DNA from: Streptomyces albidus (ex Kaewkla and Franco 2022)
GTDB lineage: Bacteria; Actinomycetota; Actinomycetes; Streptomycetales; Streptomycetaceae
Length of the DNA stretch: 45,097 nucleotides
NCBI RefSeq assembly: GCF_013870515.1
Contig: NZ_JACBXA010000023.1
Span: forward strand, 1 to 45,097
Reading direction: 5' to 3'
In this document: positions 43,933-45,097 of the stretch, in pieces
Numbering within the stretch: the stretch's first letter is position 1
Layout: every line of letters begins with the position of its first letter
Position numbers and translations under genes: made by a program
Notes under the pieces: generated by a model
Database searches by the model: none
What the model was told of the DNA's origin: nothing
What the model saw: only the letters and a program-made list of their open reading frames with translations

Positions 43933-44631
43933 GTGACTGATTCTCCGCTGGAAAACCCGCTGGAAAAGAAGCCCGTGGCCAGGCCCGAGGCGAAGGAGGC
44001 CAAGGCGGTCGAGACCTCCGTGCGCGCCTCGGACGCCGACCGTGACCGGATCGCGGACATCCTGCGCGAGGCCCTGGCGGAGGGCCGGCTCGACGCTGCG
44101 GAGCACTCGGAGCGGATCGACAGCGTGTACGCCGCCAAGACGCTCGGCGAGCTGGAGCCCCTGGTGCGCGATCTGCCCGCGGGCCGCCCGTCCGAGCAGC
44201 GCTACGACGCACCGGCCCCGGTGGATCACGGGCAGTACCAGGGCTGCGGCCCGAAGGACAACCTGGTCGCGATCTTCAGCGGATCGATTCGGAAGGGCCG
44301 TTTCCGGGCCCCGGGCAAGATCAACGCCTTCGCCTGCTTCGGTGGCATCGAGATCGACCTGACCGAGGCCGTCTTCGAGCAGCAGCATCTGGTCATCAAC
44401 GCGACGGCGATCTTCGGCGGCATCGAGATCCGCGTCCCCGAGAACGTCACCCTGCGGCAGAAGGGCGCCGGAGTCTTCGGCGGCTTCGACGTGCGCACCG
44501 CTGAGGCAGAGGATTCACGCGCGCCGGTGGTGCTCGTGCAGGGCGCGGCGATCTTCGGCGGGGTCGAAGCGAAGCCGAAGCGCGGGAAGACGCTGCGCGA
44601 TCTACGGGACCGGCTGCGCAAGGAACTCTGA
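43933..44631 (+). CDS. DUF1707 / LiaF-like cell envelope response protein
   Basis: 232 residues. The DUF1707 domain is at 30-82: [20 protein letters not shown], then [20 protein letters not shown], with the conserved LxExxER pattern. Residues 105-232 form a LiaF-like beta-roll with four similar strands ending in FGGIEI, FGGFDV or FGGVEA ([56 protein letters not shown]). No membrane segment is present, so the protein is soluble, in contrast to most LiaF proteins. Such proteins modulate envelope-stress two-component systems. It seems leaderless and has a palindrome over its promoter. Confidence 0.9.
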   Translation: MTDSPLENPLEKKPVARPEAKEAKAVETSVRASDADRDRIADILREALAEGRLDAAEHSERIDSVYAAKTLGELEPLVRDLPAGRPSEQRYDAPAPVDHGQYQGCGPKDNLVAIFSGSIRKGRFRAPGKINAFACFGGIEIDLTEAVFEQQHLVINATAIFGGIEIRVPENVTLRQKGAGVFGGFDVRTAEAEDSRAPVVLVQGAAIFGGVEAKPKRGKTLRDLRDRLRKEL

Positions 44632-44722
44632 GGCGCCCGGCGGGAGTTCACGAGGCTTCTCCGACACCACCCGTCCTGGGGGCGCACGCGGGCGCGAGTT
44701 CGTGTGACGGCGTGCATTCCTA

Positions 44723-44736
44723 CGGTATGCATACCG
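44723..44736. promoter_or_regulatory. 14-bp perfect palindrome upstream of whiB-like gene
   Basis: CGGTATGCATACCG is a perfect palindrome 115 bp before the WhiB-like start. The position fits an operator for the gene's promoter, which would give a 5' leader of roughly 80-95 nt. The regulator is unknown. Confidence 0.55.
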
Positions 44737-44851
44737 GTGCACACAGCGGGTAGAGCCTGGGCATCGTCTCTCGTACGGCGGCAGCGCGAACTGCCGTGCG
44801 CAGCGAATCGGGTCTTGGTGAACCCACCCGCCGTCTCGTCAGGAGTAGACC

Positions 44852-45097
44852 GTGCTGCAACCGCCGCATCAGTCCCTTCAGGCAGCCGTCCCCGTTCCCC
44901 TCCAGCGTGCGTCCACGCGTGGGGACGAGGCGGGTCCCTGGCACTCGGAGGCAGTCTGCCGCCGGGATGAGGCGGGGCTCTTCTTCGCTCCGTCGAAGGA
45001 ACCCACTGCGGCTCGGCTCTCGCGTGAGCAGGCCGCCAAGCGCGTCTGCGCCCGCTGCCCCGTGATGGTCGAGTGCCGCGAGCACGCTCTGGTGCTG
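44852..45097 (+). CDS. WhiB-family iron-sulfur transcription factor, 3' end outside window
   Basis: 82 codons are visible and the frame is open at the window end. GTG at 44852 follows AGGAG by 6 nt. All four cluster cysteines are present: C36 (SEAVCRRDE), C66 and C69 (RVCARCPV) and C75 (MVECREHAL). The missing C-terminus should hold the G[IV]WGG turn and a basic DNA-binding tail. WhiB proteins bind [4Fe-4S] and partner with the housekeeping sigma factor. From memory, this locus in S. coelicolor carries wblI next to the two fumarase genes, but I cannot verify that. Confidence 0.9.
   Translation, partial: MLQPPHQSLQAAVPVPLQRASTRGDEAGPWHSEAVCRRDEAGLFFAPSKEPTAARLSREQAAKRVCARCPVMVECREHALVL

Overview
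The window is high-GC actinobacterial chromosome, almost certainly Streptomyces. The signs are GTG and TTG starts, a WhiB-type regulator, SpoIIE-type phosphatases, an ANTAR protein, a SigB/SigF-type sigma factor, and a right-hand block (DUF402, fumC, class I fumarase, DUF1707 protein, WhiB) whose order I recall from the Streptomyces core chromosome. All naming rests on reading the translated sequence; no search was run.

Layout. 1-2.2 kb: 3' part of an FtsX-type ABC permease with a strong terminator. 2.2-3.6 kb: an SPFH membrane protein overlapping by 4 bp a small ribbon-helix-helix protein, behind a perfect 16-bp palindrome. 3.8-5.4 kb: GAF-SpoIIE phosphatase and a convergent DUF1801 protein. 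5.45-6.55 kb: no intact gene, but a decayed cytochrome oxidase subunit I with an internal deletion. 6.5-9.6 kb: flavohemoprotein, a VOC protein and a SigB-type sigma factor, with three copies of a short palindromic repeat. 9.7-15.8 kb: HFCD flavoprotein, a LysR/TauE divergent pair, two VOC proteins, an alpha/beta hydrolase and an NmrA-like protein. 15.9-18.5 kb: a three-gene cassette (cytoplasmic sulfite-oxidase-like molybdoprotein, FAD/NAD reductase, zinc-ribbon DUF6510) followed upstream by an Asp-nucleophile hydrolase. 19.0-23.0 kb: a leaderless small ORF, a flavin monooxygenase-TetR operon with twin operators, and NhaA.

23.2-31 kb is the accessory and scarred part. It holds an unrecognised ORF, a chimera of two truncated genes typical of integrative elements, an ANTAR protein, a FUSC-type membrane protein, two small genes each broken by one frameshift, a Rho_N-like small basic protein, an orphan intact ctaD with a small membrane partner, and a degenerate 3' half of tRNA-Thr(UGU) that looks like an attachment-site scar. 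31-35.8 kb: BrkB/YihY protein, ahpC-ahpD, and a NarL-type two-component system. 36-45.1 kb: a long GAF-SpoIIE-HATPase protein, a methyltransferase, DUF402, both fumarase classes side by side, a DUF1707/LiaF-like protein, and a WhiB protein cut by the window end.

Together the genes suggest oxidative, nitrosative and envelope stress handling: flavohemoprotein, AhpCD, oxidase, SigB-type sigma, SpoIIE phosphatases, SPFH, FUSC and NhaA. The least described pieces are the molybdoprotein-reductase-DUF6510 cassette, the SPFH-RHH pair, the repeat that supplies stop codons, and the paired intact and deleted oxidase copies. At least six genes start 6 nt after a TANNNT box, as leaderless actinobacterial transcripts do.
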